64,000 bases of DNA from Dyadobacter fermentans DSM 18053 (GTDB lineage: Bacteria; Bacteroidota; Bacteroidia; Cytophagales; Spirosomataceae): contig NC_013037.1 of the NCBI RefSeq assembly GCF_000023125.1, forward strand, positions 1,178,001 through 1,242,000. Direction: 5' to 3'. The position numbers and the translations under genes were made by a program. Below, in pieces: positions 25,935 to 35,094 of the stretch (the first letter of the stretch is position 1; the number at the start of each line of letters is the position of its first letter). The notes beneath the pieces are model-generated. The model did no database searches and had not been told where the DNA came from. It saw only the letters and a program-made list of their open reading frames with translations.

Positions 25935-27005
25935 TCAGGCCCAGTTCTTTTCCAGAAAATCGACCCAGTTGCGCCACATGATGCGCTCGATATCGCTTTC
26001 GGAATAGCCGCGCTGGGCGAGTAGGGCAGGGATGGTCTGCAAATCGGCAATCGAGTCGAGATCGCCGGGCGACTGTTCCTTACCATATGCGCCATCGAGG
26101 TCGGAACCAATGCCGACGTGCTGCGCATTGCCGGCGATCTGGCAAATGTGATCGATGTGCTGCACAATGTGCTCGATTTTCAGCCCCGTATTCTCCGGCG
26201 TCGATTTTCCGCGGACCCAGCCGGGTATCATCATCCAGGCATCGAACGCCATCCCGATCACGGCGCCCCGGTCGAGCAGGACTTTCACCATATCGTCGGA
26301 AAACTGGCGGTTATGCGGCGTCACGGCGCGAACGAGGTTATGGCTCGCCCAAACCGGCCCGCGGTACAGGTCCATGGCTTCCCAAAATGCTGTGTCGCAC
26401 AAGTGGGTAGCATCCAGGATCATGTCGAGCTGGTCCATTTCGCGGAGCAGATCTTTGCCTGTGCCGGTGAGCGGCGCGTCCGAATCAGTCCCGTATGCGT
26501 ACACGCCCGGTCCGTAATGCGCCGGTCCGATCGCCCGCAAGCCGTAGCCGTACGCGGTTTCCAGGTTTCTGAGGCTCACAAACGAGTCGGCGCCTTCCAG
26601 GCTTAGAATGTAGCCAATGGGCAATCCTTCGGTGCTTTCGGCATTTTGCCACAAATGGAGGTGTTCACGAAGGCCGGCCAATCCGGTGATCTGCACCATT
26701 TCGCCGGCTTCTTCCATGGCTTTGTACCAGGCCACCTGCGCCTGCGTGATCGCCCACGCCTGCGCCTGCGAGTGCCAGCCGGGGATTTTGCTGTCGGGCT
26801 TAATGTAACGGCCGATCTGCGTGGCGACGCAAAGGCCGATATTACCTTTCCGCATTTCAGGAAAGCTCACAACCCCTTTGCCGCGGTCGGGCTTGTCGGT
26901 GAGGTGCTTCTCCCGTTCGCGGATCGAATACAAATCTTGTGTCAGGTCCCGGTTCCATTCCACGGCATTCATGGAAAGGTCAAGGTGAGCGTCGAAGAGG
27001 AACAT
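25935..27005 (-). CDS. Membrane dipeptidase (peptidase M19, renal-dipeptidase family)
   Basis: Zinc dipeptidase that hydrolyses dipeptides, often tolerating a D-residue at the C-terminal position. Visible metal-site motifs: DAHLD at residues 5-9, LSLEGAD near 135, DATHLCD near 205, WASHN near 228 and GSDLDG near 310. 356 residues is normal. No signal peptide is apparent, so it is probably cytosolic. It is the last gene of the - strand operon gntP-ridA-PLP enzyme-dipeptidase, 125 bases after the PLP-enzyme gene across a repeat hairpin; there it may release D-amino acids from peptides for the upstream enzyme. Confidence 0.88.
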   Translation of the reverse strand: MFLFDAHLDLSMNAVEWNRDLTQDLYSIREREKHLTDKPDRGKGVVSFPEMRKGNIGLCVATQIGRYIKPDSKIPGWHSQAQAWAITQAQVAWYKAMEEAGEMVQITGLAGLREHLHLWQNAESTEGLPIGYILSLEGADSFVSLRNLETAYGYGLRAIGPAHYGPGVYAYGTDSDAPLTGTGKDLLREMDQLDMILDATHLCDTAFWEAMDLYRGPVWASHNLVRAVTPHNRQFSDDMVKVLLDRGAVIGMAFDAWMMIPGWVRGKSTPENTGLKIEHIVQHIDHICQIAGNAQHVGIGSDLDGAYGKEQSPGDLDSIADLQTIPALLAQRGYSESDIERIMWRNWVDFLEKNWA

Positions 27006-27008
27006 GGG

Positions 27009-27128
27009 TTGAATGATTGAATGATTGAATGATTGAATGAGCCGCTGTGGAATGGGGAATGATTGAATGACTGAATAAAATTTAAATAGAAACTATTCAT
27101 TCAATCATTCAATCATTCGGTCATTCAA
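27009..27128. repeat. Octamer-repeat hairpin, copy 1
   Basis: Four perfect tandem copies of TTGAATGA occupy 27009-27040. After a central stretch that includes one more GAATGATTGAATGACTGAAT run, the motif returns inverted at 27095-27127 (ATTCATTCAATCATTCAATC and onward). The transcript of this intergenic gap can fold into a long imperfect hairpin. It lies between the PLP-enzyme and dipeptidase genes of one operon. Confidence 0.85.
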
Positions 27129-27130
27129 AA

Positions 27131-28243
27131 TTAAACAGTTATGCGCCTGCTTCGCGCGGTGATTTTCCATTCGCCGGTCACGTTGCCGTTTTCGATGACG
27201 GTTGCGAAATCGTGTAGGGCTACGGTGGGGCAAATGTGGTAGGGTAGTGCGTAAAAGACATCGCCGATGCGGATCGATTCCCATGCTTCGCTGGTCACTT
27301 CCAATACACCGTGCTCTTCGCTTTGGCTGAGCAGCGTGTAGTTGCTGAGGTTAAGCAGCCGCAGGCGGTTTTCGATCGGGTTTTCGGCGGAAATTGCCTT
27401 GTGGCCGAGGTCGATAGTAATCACGCCGGCCGCTGGTTTGGAAATGACCCGGGTGAGGATCAAAGCGGCGTGCTCGAACGGCTGGCCATCGAAGCGATCA
27501 CCGTAACCCCAGTCCCAGAGTACATTCGTGCCCGGGCTGAGATAAACGCCGGGCCGCAGGGCATGGACTGTGAACGAAGGCGATCCGCCCACGATGATCA
27601 TCGGCTCGTACCCGCATTCGGTTTCGATGCGGTCGAGGAGCGGGAGCACGCGCTCGTACGCCTCGTCGGCCGCCGCCTTGCGATCGGAAAATTCGGGATT
27701 GCGGATATGACCGTCGTAGATGTGCACGCCGCCGAATGCCAGGCCTTCCAGCCCGTTTACAAACCGGTAAAGCGATAGCAGCGACTCGTCCGTAGCATGC
27801 CCGGTGCGGTTCATGCCATTATTTACGTCGAGAAATACCGTAGAGCGCTGGCCGCGCGCCAGGGAGGCTTCGCTCAGCACGCTGGCCGTTTCCTCGCTAT
27901 CGATGAGCGACGCGAACGTCGTGTCCGGGAACTGCTCACGCAGTGCGAAAAGGCGGTTGATATTCGGGCCGACGAGCTGGTATGCGATCAGCACCCAGGG
28001 CGCTCCGGCTGTCGCCACCATTTCCGCCTCGGCGATCGTCGCGCATTTAAACTTCGTAATGCCGGCAGACAAATGCATCGCCACCACATCAGGGCATTTA
28101 TGGGTCTTGACATGCGGCACCAGCCGGTCTTTCGACCCGGCAAGGCTCACCATGCTGCGGATGTTGCTTTCGATGCGGCTTTTATAAAAAAGGAGCGAGG
28201 GAGAGATCACCTCCTCCGGATTGCTGAGCTGGTACCAGGACAT
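27131..28243 (-). CDS. Fold-III PLP enzyme: D-serine dehydratase / D-threonine aldolase family
   Basis: Alanine-racemase-like TIM barrel with a C-terminal DSD domain, acting on D-serine, D-threonine or D-threo-3-hydroxyaspartate. The PLP lysine is Lys46 in LVPHVKTHKC. The C-terminal metal site reads YHICPT, that is His336-x-Cys338. In characterised members the HxC pair occurs in eukaryote-type D-serine dehydratase and D-threo-3-hydroxyaspartate dehydratase, while D-threonine aldolases have HxD, so dehydratase activity is favoured. RidA, which removes the 2-aminoacrylate such dehydratases leak, is encoded upstream in the same operon and agrees. 370 residues is normal. Confidence 0.87.
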   Translation of the reverse strand: MSWYQLSNPEEVISPSLLFYKSRIESNIRSMVSLAGSKDRLVPHVKTHKCPDVVAMHLSAGITKFKCATIAEAEMVATAGAPWVLIAYQLVGPNINRLFALREQFPDTTFASLIDSEETASVLSEASLARGQRSTVFLDVNNGMNRTGHATDESLLSLYRFVNGLEGLAFGGVHIYDGHIRNPEFSDRKAAADEAYERVLPLLDRIETECGYEPMIIVGGSPSFTVHALRPGVYLSPGTNVLWDWGYGDRFDGQPFEHAALILTRVISKPAAGVITIDLGHKAISAENPIENRLRLLNLSNYTLLSQSEEHGVLEVTSEAWESIRIGDVFYALPYHICPTVALHDFATVIENGNVTGEWKITARSRRITV

Positions 28244-28252
28244 GGGCCTTGA

Positions 28253-28397
28253 TTTGAATGAGTGAATGAGTGAATGAGTGAATGTGTGAATGAGTGAATT
28301 TCTGAATTTTGAATGACTGAATGATTGAATGACTGAATGAAGGAATGCTGCAAATATTCACTCATTCGCTCATTCACTCATTCACTCATTCACTAAC
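28253..28397. repeat. Octamer-repeat hairpin, copy 2
   Basis: From 28253 five to six copies of the unit GTGAATGA/TTGAATGA run in tandem, then TGAATGACTGAATGATTGAA-like units, then from 28357 the inverted form TTCACTCATTCGCTCATTCA and on to 28393. It fills the 157-base gap between ridA-like and PLP-enzyme genes. The unit is the same as in copies 1 and 3, with G instead of T at the variable position. Confidence 0.85.
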
Positions 28398-28400
28398 TAA

Positions 28401-28877
28401 CTACTTCTCCTCCAATTCAAACATCGCCTCAATCTCCACCGGGATGTTATCCGGCAGGGTGCCCATTCCTACGGCGCTTCTTACGCCGATGCCGTTTTCT
28501 TCGCCCCATACTTTCGCGAAGAGCTCGCTGCATCCGTTGATGATGAAAGGGTGTTTTTCAAAATCGTCGGTACAGTTGACCATGCCGAGCACTTTGATTA
28601 CTCTTTTTACGCGGTTCAGGCTGCCGAGATTCGCTTTCAGTGTAGATAAAATGGCGAGGCCGACCTGACGAGCGGCTAGTTTGCCTTTTTCGGCATCCAT
28701 ATCTTTCCCGATGCGGCCGATGATAAGCGTGCCGTCGTCCTGGACTGTACCATGGCCGGAGACATAAACCCAGCGCTTGTCTACGATCAATAATGGTTTA
28801 TAAACGCCCACCGGTTTCGGTGCAGGCGGAAGGTTCAGCCCGAGGGCTGCGAAGTTGGATTCAGGGGTGTTGTTCAT
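28401..28877 (-). CDS. RidA/YjgF-family enamine/imine deaminase
   Basis: Hydrolyses reactive enamine/imine intermediates such as 2-aminoacrylate formed by PLP dehydratases. The motif RSAVGMGTLPDNIPVEIEAMF near residues 130-150 (quoted by its ends) contains the conserved substrate-carboxylate-binding Arg and the later Glu of the family; the early VYVSGHGT strand is also typical. 158 residues matches the longer YjgF-like subgroup. Sits between the GntP permease and the D-amino-acid PLP enzyme, which makes a detoxification role in that pathway likely. Confidence 0.88.
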   Translation of the reverse strand: MNNTPESNFAALGLNLPPAPKPVGVYKPLLIVDKRWVYVSGHGTVQDDGTLIIGRIGKDMDAEKGKLAARQVGLAILSTLKANLGSLNRVKRVIKVLGMVNCTDDFEKHPFIINGCSELFAKVWGEENGIGVRSAVGMGTLPDNIPVEIEAMFELEEK

Positions 28878-28882
28878 TTTTG

Positions 28883-28958
28883 GGAATGATTGAATGACCG
28901 AATGATTGAATGACCGAATGAAGCACTATTCGATCATTCAATCATTCAATCATTCAAA
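28883..28958. repeat. Octamer-repeat hairpin, copy 3
   Basis: Units GAATGATTGAATGACC repeat twice from 28884, followed after about ten bases by the inverted ATTCGATCATTCAATCATTC run ending near 28957. Copies 1 and 3 end in the same ATTCAAAATTA sequence. It lies in the 88-base gap between gntP-like and ridA-like genes. Confidence 0.85.
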
Positions 28959-28965
28959 ATTAGTT

Positions 28966-30270
28966 TTACACGAACAAATTTAGCACTAAAACGCCCAGCA
29001 AACCCATTACTGACACAATTGTTTCCATTACCGACCAGGTAAGGATGGTGTCTTTAATGCTGAGATTGAAGTATTCTTTGAAGAGCCAGAAACCGCCGTC
29101 GTTGAGGTGGGAGAACATCAAACTGCCTGAGCCGATGGCGAGTACGAGCAGCTCCGCAGGTACGCCCGCATTAGCGAGCAAGGGCGCGAGAATACCTACG
29201 GTGGTGAGCCCCGCGACGGTGGCGGAACCCACACAAACGCGGATTACCGCCGCAATAGCCCAGCTGAGCAGGAGCGGGGAGATGTCCATTCCTTTGAGAC
29301 TTTCGGCGATGAAGGTGCTTACGCCGCTGGCTGTCATGATTTCTTTGAAAACGCCGGCTCCTGCAATGATCAGCAGGATCGTGGATACGCCTTTGAATGC
29401 TTCTTCCATCGATTTACCCACCTTTTTCATATTCATCCCGCGTCTCACGCCCAGTGCATAAGCGGCGAAAAGGACCGAAACGAGCATCCCGAAATAGGGC
29501 TCGGCCAGCAAGGCGATCAGTTTATTGTCGGGATAAATGCGTTTTACACCCGACATGGTAGTAAGCAGGAACACCGGGAGCAGGGCGGTGATAACGCTAA
29601 TGCCCAATCCCGGAAGTTCGGAAGCGGGGCGGGGTTTTACATCGAAAAGGTCTTCGTCGGGCTTGGGTTGGAAGCGTTTCAGCGTTTTTCCGAAAATAGG
29701 GCCGGCCACGGCAATGGCAGGCAGCGAAACGATCATTCCATACAATAGGGTCTTGCCCAGGTCGGCGTTGAGCTGGCTGGCGATCGCCGCCGGGGAAGGG
29801 TGGGGTGGGAGGTAACCATGCGCTACCGACAAAGCAGATAACATTGGAATACCAATATATAATAATGGTAACCGGGCGGTTGCACTGATCATGAAAATCA
29901 ATGGAATAACAATCACGAAACCAGCATTATAGAACAACGGTATCCCTATCACGAAACCGGCCAGTGCCATACCCCACTGGATATATTTTCGACCGAAAAG
30001 GCTGATCAGCGCATCGGTAATGCGTTGGGCCGCCCCACTGTCCGCCACCATCTTCCCTAGCATCGCCCCGAACCCGACGATCAGTACCAGGTCGCCGAGC
30101 GTCCCTCCTACACCCTTTTGAATGGCCTTGCTCACCGTGTCCACATCCAGCCCACTCGCCAGGCCGAGGGCGATGGATACGAGCAGAAAGGAAATGAATG
30201 TGTCGATTTTGAGCCAGGCAATGAGTAAAATGAGGGCGAGGATCGCAATAAAGGTTAATAGTAAAGGCAT
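28966..30270 (-). CDS. GntP-family permease (gluconate / D-serine DsdX-like)
   Basis: Inner-membrane proton symporter of 434 residues with about 12 to 14 hydrophobic segments. Family features include GFGAMLGKMVADSGAAQRI near residue 65, GIPLFYNAGFVIVIPLIF near 108, and a C-terminal GSGSLMFSHLNDGGFWLFKEY. GntP members carry gluconate, but the family also includes DsdX, a D-serine transporter. First gene of the operon with RidA, a D-serine-dehydratase-like enzyme and a dipeptidase, so a D-amino-acid cargo is favoured here by context; gluconate remains possible given the sugar-acid locus nearby. Confidence 0.87.
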   Translation of the reverse strand: MPLLLTFIAILALILLIAWLKIDTFISFLLVSIALGLASGLDVDTVSKAIQKGVGGTLGDLVLIVGFGAMLGKMVADSGAAQRITDALISLFGRKYIQWGMALAGFVIGIPLFYNAGFVIVIPLIFMISATARLPLLYIGIPMLSALSVAHGYLPPHPSPAAIASQLNADLGKTLLYGMIVSLPAIAVAGPIFGKTLKRFQPKPDEDLFDVKPRPASELPGLGISVITALLPVFLLTTMSGVKRIYPDNKLIALLAEPYFGMLVSVLFAAYALGVRRGMNMKKVGKSMEEAFKGVSTILLIIAGAGVFKEIMTASGVSTFIAESLKGMDISPLLLSWAIAAVIRVCVGSATVAGLTTVGILAPLLANAGVPAELLVLAIGSGSLMFSHLNDGGFWLFKEYFNLSIKDTILTWSVMETIVSVMGLLGVLVLNLFV

Positions 30271-30553
30271 AAGTGAAAATTGTCAGAAATTAAGCTTTTG
30301 CTAATAAGCTGGAAGAACGCGATTTTTAACGATAGATGCCAATATAGTTTTCCCGCGGATATTTCGGGATGGTAATGGGCGGATAGTCACGCATATACGC
30401 CCCGGGGCCCAAAATAGCACAAAAGATAGTTTGTTAGAATGGCTAAAAATGGCGAAATTTGACTTTTTAGTACCAATCTGATTGTATTAATCCGCTGGGC
30501 AATTGATATTAACGATTCGCCCACTTTAAATTTTGATTCTTTTCTAATCGTTT

Positions 30554-33181
30554 ATGGCAGAATCTTCTGGTGAAAACATTATCCCGATTAATATCGAGGA
30601 TGAAATGCGTGGAGCCTACATCGACTATTCGATGTCCGTTATCATCTCCCGCGCTTTGCCCGACGTTCGCGATGGTCTGAAACCCGTTCACAGACGGGTC
30701 CTTTATGGAATGGACGATCTGGGCGTGAGTTACAACCGAGCCCATAAGAAATCAGCGCGTATCGTAGGGGAAGTGCTTGGGAAGTACCACCCCCACGGCG
30801 ACTCGTCCGTGTACAACACGATGGTGCGTATGGCCCAGCCGTGGTCGCTGCGCTACCCGCTTGTCGACGGCCAGGGTAACTTCGGGTCGGTCGATGGGGA
30901 CAATCCGGCGGCGATGCGTTATACGGAGGCAAGGCTGAAAAGAATTGCCGATGAGCTGTTGGCCGATCTTAACAAGGATACGGTTGATTTTCAACCCAAC
31001 TTTGACGACTCGCTGAGCGAGCCTTCGGTACTTCCGGCAAAATTCCCCAACCTGCTCGTGAACGGTTCGTCCGGTATCGCGGTAGGGATGGCCACCAACA
31101 TGGCGCCGCACAACCTCGGAGAGGTCGTAGACGGCGTGCTCGCTTACATTGACAACAACGAAATCACCATTCCGGAACTGATGGAGCACGTAAAAGCTCC
31201 CGATTTCCCGACGGGTGGTATCATTTACGGTTACAATGGCGTACGCTCGGCGATGGAAACCGGCCGCGGAAGCATTATTATGCGTTCGAAGGCGCAATTC
31301 GAAGTTTCCAAGACCGGCCGCGAGCAGATCATCGTCACCGAAATCCCTTACATGATCAATAAGGCGGCAATGATCGAACGGATCGCGTCGCTGATCAATG
31401 ACAAGAAACTGGAAGGAATTTCCGACATCCGCGACGAGTCTGACCGCGAAGGTATGCGCATTGTTTTCGACCTGAAAAAAGATGCGATCCCTAATATTGT
31501 ATTGAACCACCTGTTCAAATACACGCCGCTGCAAACGTCGTTCGGGGTGAACAACGTGGCGCTCGTGAAAGGCCGCCCGGTGTTGCTCAACCTGAAAGAT
31601 TTGATCAAGCATTATGTGGACCACCGGATTGTGGTAATTACCCGCCGGACGGAATACGAATTGCGCGAAGCAGAAAAACGCGCGCACATTCTGCAAGGCT
31701 TGCTGATCGCACTGGATAACCTCGATGCGGTGATCGCATTGATCCGCGCAGCCCGCGATCCTGAAACGGCTAAGACCGGTTTGATGGAGCAATTCGAACT
31801 GTCGGAAATCCAGGCGCGCGCGATCCTTGATATGCGCTTGCAACGTTTGACAGGTCTGGAAAGAGAGAAGATCGTGAAGGAATATGAAGAGATCATGATC
31901 CTGATCGCCGACTTGAAAGACATTCTGGCCAACGAATACCGCAAATACGAGATCATTAAAACCGAGCTGACCGACATTAAGGAGCGCTACGGGGATGCGC
32001 GCAGAACGCAGATCGAATTCTCGGCAGAGGAATTCAGCGACGAAGACATGATTGCCGACGAGGAAATGCTCATTACTATTTCCAAAGAAGGGTATATCAA
32101 ACGTACGCCGCTTTCGGAATACCGCACGCAAACAAGGGGAGGAGTTGGCTCCCGCGGTGTGAAAACGAAGGATACGGATTTCACCGAGCACCTGTTCTCC
32201 GCGACAATGCTCAACTACCTGCTGATCTTCACCGAATACGGTAAGTTGTTTTGGATGAAGGTGTACGAGGTGCCGGAAGGAAGCAAAACTTCGAAAGGCC
32301 GCCCGATCCAGAACCTGATCAGCCTCGAAAGCGGCGATTCGATCCGTTCGGTGATCAACGTGAAGACCTTGTCGGATGAGGATTATATCAACAATAATTA
32401 CCTCATTATGTGTACCGAGCAGGGCACGATCAAGAAGACCTTGCTCGAAGCTTACTCACGTCCGCGTACAAATGGTATCATCGCCATTTCGATCAACGAA
32501 GGCGACCGCTTGCTGAACGTGGCGTTAACCAACGGTGATAACGACATCGTGATCGCGTCGGCAGCCGGTAGGGCGGTCCGCTTTAACGAAAAAGGCGTGC
32601 GTCCGATGGGCCGTACAGCGGCCGGTGTGCGTGGTATTAACCTGAACGATCCTGATAATAAGGTTATCGGCATGGTTTGTATCAGCCGTGAAGATGCACA
32701 GTTGCTCGTGGTGTCTGAAAATGGATTTGGAAAGCGCTCTGCGATAGATAGTTACCGTGTCACCAACCGTGGTGGCAAAGGAGTCTCCACGATGAATGCG
32801 ACTGATAAGGTCGGTAAGCTGGTGGCCATTCGCGAGGTAACCGAAGAGGACGACCTGATGATCATCACCCGCAATGGTATCGCGATCAGAATGAGCGTAC
32901 TCGACATCCGCCAGGCCGGCCGTAACACACAGGGTGTGAAGCTGATCCGCCTGAGCAGCTCCGACGAAATCACTTCGGTGACCCGCATTCTGAAAGATCC
33001 GGACGAAAAAGCCGAAGAACTGGACGAAGATGGCAACGTAGTAGCTAAACCGGTAGCGCAGGTTGAAGGTGCTTCGGCCGATGATGTAATTGTTTCTGAT
33101 GATGAGTTGGACGAGGAAGAAGATGTCGCTGACGACGACGAGGAGGAGGATGAAGAGCCTTCCGACGACGCAGAGGCATGA
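30554..33181 (+). CDS. gyrA: DNA gyrase subunit A
   Basis: Breakage-reunion subunit of the type IIA topoisomerase that introduces negative supercoils. Conserved N-terminal block [20 protein letters not shown] at residues 32-51; catalytic Tyr123 in [10 protein letters not shown]; quinolone-determining region [17 protein letters not shown] with Ser84 (E. coli Ser83) and Asn88 at the place of E. coli Asp87. The C-terminal pinwheel starts after the GyrA-box position, which reads QTRGGVG at 526-532 instead of QRRGGKG. The chain ends in a long acidic tail ([16 protein letters not shown]). 875 residues is normal. The 283-base upstream gap holds no gene I can see. Confidence 0.97.
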   Translation: MAESSGENIIPINIEDEMRGAYIDYSMSVIISRALPDVRDGLKPVHRRVLYGMDDLGVSYNRAHKKSARIVGEVLGKYHPHGDSSVYNTMVRMAQPWSLRYPLVDGQGNFGSVDGDNPAAMRYTEARLKRIADELLADLNKDTVDFQPNFDDSLSEPSVLPAKFPNLLVNGSSGIAVGMATNMAPHNLGEVVDGVLAYIDNNEITIPELMEHVKAPDFPTGGIIYGYNGVRSAMETGRGSIIMRSKAQFEVSKTGREQIIVTEIPYMINKAAMIERIASLINDKKLEGISDIRDESDREGMRIVFDLKKDAIPNIVLNHLFKYTPLQTSFGVNNVALVKGRPVLLNLKDLIKHYVDHRIVVITRRTEYELREAEKRAHILQGLLIALDNLDAVIALIRAARDPETAKTGLMEQFELSEIQARAILDMRLQRLTGLEREKIVKEYEEIMILIADLKDILANEYRKYEIIKTELTDIKERYGDARRTQIEFSAEEFSDEDMIADEEMLITISKEGYIKRTPLSEYRTQTRGGVGSRGVKTKDTDFTEHLFSATMLNYLLIFTEYGKLFWMKVYEVPEGSKTSKGRPIQNLISLESGDSIRSVINVKTLSDEDYINNNYLIMCTEQGTIKKTLLEAYSRPRTNGIIAISINEGDRLLNVALTNGDNDIVIASAAGRAVRFNEKGVRPMGRTAAGVRGINLNDPDNKVIGMVCISREDAQLLVVSENGFGKRSAIDSYRVTNRGGKGVSTMNATDKVGKLVAIREVTEEDDLMIITRNGIAIRMSVLDIRQAGRNTQGVKLIRLSSSDEITSVTRILKDPDEKAEELDEDGNVVAKPVAQVEGASADDVIVSDDELDEEEDVADDDEEEDEEPSDDAEA

Positions 33182-33253
33182 TTTTTGTAAAAATTATATT
33201 TATTGATTTATATTTAAATCTCGAACAATCAATCACAACCAAAGTTAATATTT

Positions 33254-34714
33254 ATGAAAAAACTGTTTTTAATTTCTGCACTTAGTCTGTTCGGCTGTGC
33301 TGCGATGGCGCAGGACGATGCTGTGAACAAGGCTATGGTAGATGGATTGCGTAAGGACAAAGAGAAAAGCGATAAAGATGTAAGCGATCCGAAGGCGAGT
33401 GCGAAAGCTTCTTTCTGGATGGAGCGCGCAAAACTTTATGAAAACATAGCTTTGCAAGGTTCCGAAGTAGATTCCAGTGCAGCAAAAACGGCGTTGGAAG
33501 CTTATAAAAAGGTTGTGGAGCTGGATGTTACAAAAAAAGGGGAGCCAGGTAAATCTTCGAAAGAAGCGTCCAATGTTTTGGCCGGCGGAGAAGGGACACA
33601 GCTTTTCAATGCATTTGTAAAGCAAGGTGCTGAAAAATACCAGGCGAAAAACCTGGGCGGTGCGCTCGAAATGTTCAAGGCTGCACAGGAGATCAATAAA
33701 AAGGATACCCTGGCTGCACTTTACGGCGGTATCGCTGCACAACAGCTTGACCAAAAGGACGATGCGAAAGCTTCTTTCGAGAAATATACTGCTAACGGCG
33801 GTAAAGACCCCAGCGTTTTCTACGGTCTGGCTCAGCTATATCGCTCAGAAAACAACTTCGACAAAGCGATCGAAACACTGAACCAGGGTTTGGCACAATC
33901 GCCAGGCAACAAAGACCTGAAAGCAGAGATCGTGAACATTTTGCTTGCATCTGGCAAGGAAGACCAGGCTATCAAAGAACTCGAAGCACTGGCAGCAGCT
34001 GATCCAAAAAACACCCAGAATGTGGTAAATTTGGCTATTTTGTACGATAACATGTACAGAACTGCTACTGACAAGGTGAAACAACTGAGCGCGAAAGCAG
34101 GTGCTGGTGCCAATGCAGCAGGAGCCGCTGAGAAAAACCTGGCAGGTGAAAAAGACAAAATTGCCGTATACGATGGTGAGGTGAAGCGTATCAGCGCGCT
34201 GATCAAAAAGCAGCCTAAAAATGCAGACTTGAAACGCCAGCTTGCTGATGTAACCGCGAAGAAAAAGGAGAGCACCGAAGCAGTAGCGAAACTGGAAGGC
34301 GAAGTGAAAGCCGCACAGGAAGCTGCCAAAGGTCAGGATGTAGCAGGAGCTCAGAAAGAGCTGGAAGAAGCAAAAGCAAAACAGAAAGAAGCGAGCGACA
34401 AAGCAGTAGCTAACTATAAGAAAGCACTGGAAATCGACGCGACTAACTACGATGCGCTTTACAACCTGGGCGTTTTCTACTTCAACGAAGCGGTACAGCT
34501 GAAAGGCGAAGTGGATAACATGAACATGACCGAATACCAGCAACGTGGTAAAGAAGTTGAAGGTCGTGTTTGTGGTAAGTTCAAAAAAGCAAAACCATAC
34601 TTCGAAAAAGCAATCCAGGCAAAGGACGAAGCTGAGGCCAAAGACAACCTCACCAACCTGAACGGCGTTCTGGAACAATTCGCTTCGAAGGGAGTGGCTT
34701 GTATTGAAGAATAA
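33254..34714 (+). CDS. Exported tetratricopeptide-repeat protein with coiled-coil insert
   Basis: Periplasmic or outer-membrane-associated TPR protein of 486 residues. Signal peptide MKKLFLISALSLFGCAAMAQ. TPR-like helices occur at about 130-270 (ALEMFKAAQEINKKDTLAALYGGIA, quoted by ends; NFDKAIETLNQGLAQSPGN) and again at about 385-410 (NYKKALEIDATNYDALYNLG). Between them a charged Ala/Lys/Glu stretch at about 280-380 is predicted coiled coil. Function unknown; TPR proteins of this kind serve as scaffolds. It follows gyrA by 72 bases and ends in a strong terminator. Confidence 0.8.
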   Translation: MKKLFLISALSLFGCAAMAQDDAVNKAMVDGLRKDKEKSDKDVSDPKASAKASFWMERAKLYENIALQGSEVDSSAAKTALEAYKKVVELDVTKKGEPGKSSKEASNVLAGGEGTQLFNAFVKQGAEKYQAKNLGGALEMFKAAQEINKKDTLAALYGGIAAQQLDQKDDAKASFEKYTANGGKDPSVFYGLAQLYRSENNFDKAIETLNQGLAQSPGNKDLKAEIVNILLASGKEDQAIKELEALAAADPKNTQNVVNLAILYDNMYRTATDKVKQLSAKAGAGANAAGAAEKNLAGEKDKIAVYDGEVKRISALIKKQPKNADLKRQLADVTAKKKESTEAVAKLEGEVKAAQEAAKGQDVAGAQKELEEAKAKQKEASDKAVANYKKALEIDATNYDALYNLGVFYFNEAVQLKGEVDNMNMTEYQQRGKEVEGRVCGKFKKAKPYFEKAIQAKDEAEAKDNLTNLNGVLEQFASKGVACIEE

Positions 34715-34750
34715 AATGGAATTGTCGTCGGGGTAGTGCCTTGTGATGAT

Positions 34751-34796
34751 CATAAACGAATAGAGCACCGGGAAACTGGTGCTCTATTCGTTTATG
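34751..34796 (+). terminator. Terminator after the TPR gene
   Basis: CATAAACGAATAGAGCACC (34751-34769) and GGTGCTCTATTCGTTTATG (34778-34796) pair perfectly over 19 bp with an 8-base loop, 36 bases after the stop. The upper stem is GC-rich and the end is T-rich. Confidence 0.88.
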
Positions 34797-35032
34797 AAAA
34801 GCTATTTAACATAATATAAATTATACAACAAGTATGCCATCGAGCTCGAACCTCATAAATTTAGTCAGCGCATTAGAATCGCCCATACCGACCGAGAACC
34901 CAGCATTGGAACAATTGGGCAAATGTCGGCCTTGTCTTTTTCATGATTTTACACTGCATATGATTGACTCACAGCTTGTAAAGAGCAAATACAAGGTCGA
35001 CAAATTAGACTTTGACAAATTCATTTTAACGC

Positions 35033-35068
35033 AAAAACGGCGCTATTTATCAAAATAGCGCCGTTTTT
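35033..35068. terminator. Bidirectional terminator below the isomerase pair
   Basis: AAAAACGGCGCTATTT (35033-35048) pairs perfectly with AAATAGCGCCGTTTTT (35053-35068), loop of four. It ends the - strand isomerase transcript 27 bases past its stop codon and has T-runs on both strands. Confidence 0.88.
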
Positions 35069-35094
35069 AACCTTTGGTTAGTCGGTTTTCACAC

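Larger units (their letters stand above)
34715..35094. other. Gene-free interval with two terminators
   Basis: About 380 bases between the TPR and isomerase genes. It holds the terminators at 34751-34796 and 35033-35068. A 74-codon + strand frame at 34834-35058 ends inside the second terminator stem and was not called. Confidence 0.6.

Noticed and set aside
27131..28243. Plain alanine racemase
   Set aside because: The C-terminal DSD domain with an HxC metal pair and the PHVKTHK lysine context belong to the D-serine dehydratase/D-threonine aldolase family.
27009..28958. CRISPR array for the short repeats
   Set aside because: Units are 8 bases in direct contact without spacers, and they invert; this is not the repeat-spacer design of CRISPR.
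34834..35058. 74-codon + strand open frame
   Set aside because: Its last ten codons lie inside the perfect terminator stem at 35033-35068, it has no recognisable domain, and it sits in a gap already explained by two terminators.
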